NCBI GenBank assembly: GCA_001273335.1
Contig: LFWV01000015.1
Span: forward strand, 1-13,905
Direction of reading: 5' to 3'
Source of the DNA: a miscellaneous Crenarchaeota group-1 archaeon SG8-32-3
Lineage (GTDB): Archaea; Thermoproteota; Bathyarchaeia; Bathyarchaeales; Bathycorpusculaceae
DNA length: 13,905 bases
Shown here: one piece after another, positions 12,944 through 13,905 of the stretch
How positions within the stretch are numbered: the first letter of the stretch is position 1
Layout of the letters: each line of letters starts with the position of its first letter
Program-made: the position numbers and the translations under genes
Notes under the pieces: generated by a model
Seen by the model: only the letters and a program-made list of their open reading frames with translations
Told to the model about the DNA's origin: nothing
Databases searched by the model: none

Positions 12944-13905
12944 TTAAAGTGTAGGATCAGCAAGACAGTAAACGTTCCAGTCATTATTTCCAACGTAAAG
13001 CCTTCCCCCATAGAGGGATGGGGCAGACCAGCTGTTTGAGCTGGTGACAAACCGATTAAGTGTCTCACCGTTTGCAGCGTCTAACACAAACACTGAACGT
13101 TGGTCAGTTACCACGTATAATTTGCCGTCAGCATATGAAGGTGAAACATAGAGCTCTTCGCCTAGATAAGAAGACCAAAGAGTTTGACCGTTTTTGCTGT
13201 CAACACAAACGATGGAAAACTTGTCTATTAGAAAAACTTTACCATTACTGTAAACTGGAGAGCAAACAATGAATTCTTTTGCAGCTTCATCCCTATACGT
13301 CCATGCGACGTCACCCGTTGCAGCATTTATTCCATAATACGCCTCTGTGTTGGAAGCTGCAAAAACCATACTATCCCCAACAGATGGAGATGCATGCATG
13401 TCAGTGCCACCCCCTAAAGGTATGTAATAAGGCAAAGTTCTTTTCCAAACAAGATTTCCAGTAGCAGCATCCAGTTTGTAAAGTGCGCCTAAATCGGGTT
13501 CTTGAGAGGCTATATAAACTGCGCCATCAAAAACTGCTGGAGAAGATGTTATGCATCCTTTGGTCTTGTATATCCAAGCGATGTCGCCGTTATTGGCGTT
13601 CAGACAGTACAAGTTAGTGTCTAATGAACCTACGTAAACTCGGTCATTAACTACTGTGGGAGAGGAACGCAATGTCACCAAAGAGGCAAAGTGAGCTTGA
13701 ATGAAGCCGCCAGCTGACTTCTTCCAAATGAGGCTACCGTCGTAAGCATTGAGGCAGTAAACATAACCGTCATCTGGCCCTATGTACACCTTTCCATTAG
13801 CCACCGCTGGTGAAGACTTCATTTTCCCATTGGTTGTGAAATTCCAGATGAGCCCACCGCTTCGCGCATCTAGGCAATAGACGTTCTTATCTTGCGACCC
13901 AACGT
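12944..13905 (-). CDS. PQQ-like beta-propeller repeat protein, 5' end outside window
   Basis: The frame is open to the right edge, giving 319 visible residues. It consists almost wholly of PQQ-like (BamB/quinoprotein type) propeller repeats of about 40 residues. Each repeat reads roughly as a VYCLDAxxGxxxW strand, a SSPAV turn and a GKVYIG strand, for example NLYCLNANNGDIAW and SSPTVVNDRVYVG. Seven repeats and the start of an eighth (DWNVYCLADPTL) are visible before the TAA; the half repeat at the end could close the ring with the missing N-terminus. The ATG at 13822 lies within a repeat and is not the real start. Such archaeal proteins are often exported or surface-anchored, but the signal region is not in the window. 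No PQQ-dehydrogenase catalytic motif is seen. The role is probably binding or scaffolding. Confidence 0.87.
   Translation of the reverse strand, partial: VGSQDKNVYCLDARSGGLIWNFTTNGKMKSSPAVANGKVYIGPDDGYVYCLNAYDGSLIWKKSAGGFIQAHFASLVTLRSSPTVVNDRVYVGSLDTNLYCLNANNGDIAWIYKTKGCITSSPAVFDGAVYIASQEPDLGALYKLDAATGNLVWKRTLPYYIPLGGGTDMHASPSVGDSMVFAASNTEAYYGINAATGDVAWTYRDEAAKEFIVCSPVYSNGKVFLIDKFSIVCVDSKNGQTLWSSYLGEELYVSPSYADGKLYVVTDQRSVFVLDAANGETLNRFVTSSNSWSAPSLYGGRLYVGNNDWNVYCLADPTL

Noticed and set aside
13822..13905. ATG at 13822 as the true start of the beta-propeller gene
   Set aside because: The frame continues upstream to the window edge with a clear propeller repeat (NVYCLDARSGGLIW), so the ATG is internal.
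1..13905. CRISPR arrays, tRNA or rRNA genes, transposases and integrases
   Set aside because: No regularly spaced repeats, no tRNA-like arms, and no recombinase motifs were seen on either strand by reading; a dedicated RNA gene search was not possible here.

Overview
The window looks like a chromosomal segment of an uncultivated archaeon. The asparaginyl-tRNA synthetase is of the archaeal type, and there is a coenzyme F420 ligase (CofE), an ADP-forming acyl-CoA synthetase, a short archaeal Trm112-like protein and an archaeal-type phosphoglucosamine mutase. Candidate promoters are TATA boxes, and T-runs rather than strong hairpins follow operons. This gene mix fits the Bathyarchaeia and relatives. 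That placement is inference and no rRNA gene is present to test it. I see no insertion sequence, integrase, tRNA, rRNA or CRISPR array.

Layout, left to right. (1) 1-1222, minus: 5' part of an ADP-forming acyl-CoA synthetase, cut by the window edge. (2) 1433-3220, plus: a three-gene run of cofE, a class II (fuculose-phosphate type) aldolase and an SCP2 lipid-binding protein, all with GTG starts and gaps of 22-26 bp. (3) 3492-3764, plus: a Trm112-like protein. (4) 8580-3772, minus: a four-gene sugar-nucleotide operon: nucleotidyltransferase with a left-handed beta-helix tail, phosphoglucosamine/phosphomannomutase, a UDP-sugar-dehydrogenase-like protein that has lost its catalytic residues, and a Gfo/Idh/MocA oxidoreductase overlapping it by 4 bp. 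(5) 8581-9060: a 480-bp divergent intergenic region rich in repeats and palindromes. (6) 9061-9762, plus: a small ferredoxin-NADP-reductase-like flavoprotein, convergent with (7) asnS (11049-9766, minus). (8) 11050-11472: a 423-bp intergenic region with a perfect palindrome at the asnS promoter and an orphan TATA box. (9) 11473-12933, plus: a B12-binding radical SAM protein, convergent with (10) a PQQ-like beta-propeller protein that runs off the right edge.

How the genes work together. CofE makes F420 from F420-0. The adjacent aldolase is a plausible source of lactaldehyde, hence lactate, for the F420 side chain. The minus-strand operon can charge a hexose phosphate (GlcNAc-1-P or mannose-1-P) to a nucleotide sugar and then oxidise the sugar, most likely for glycans of the cell surface.

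The most unusual points are the UDP-sugar dehydrogenase homologue without an active site, and the apparent CTG and ATA start codons of the first two operon genes. Each of those two starts has a Shine-Dalgarno sequence at normal spacing and sits where homologues begin. Next come perfect inverted repeats at the promoters of the flavoprotein gene and asnS. I did not find a clear new multi-gene defence or mobile system.
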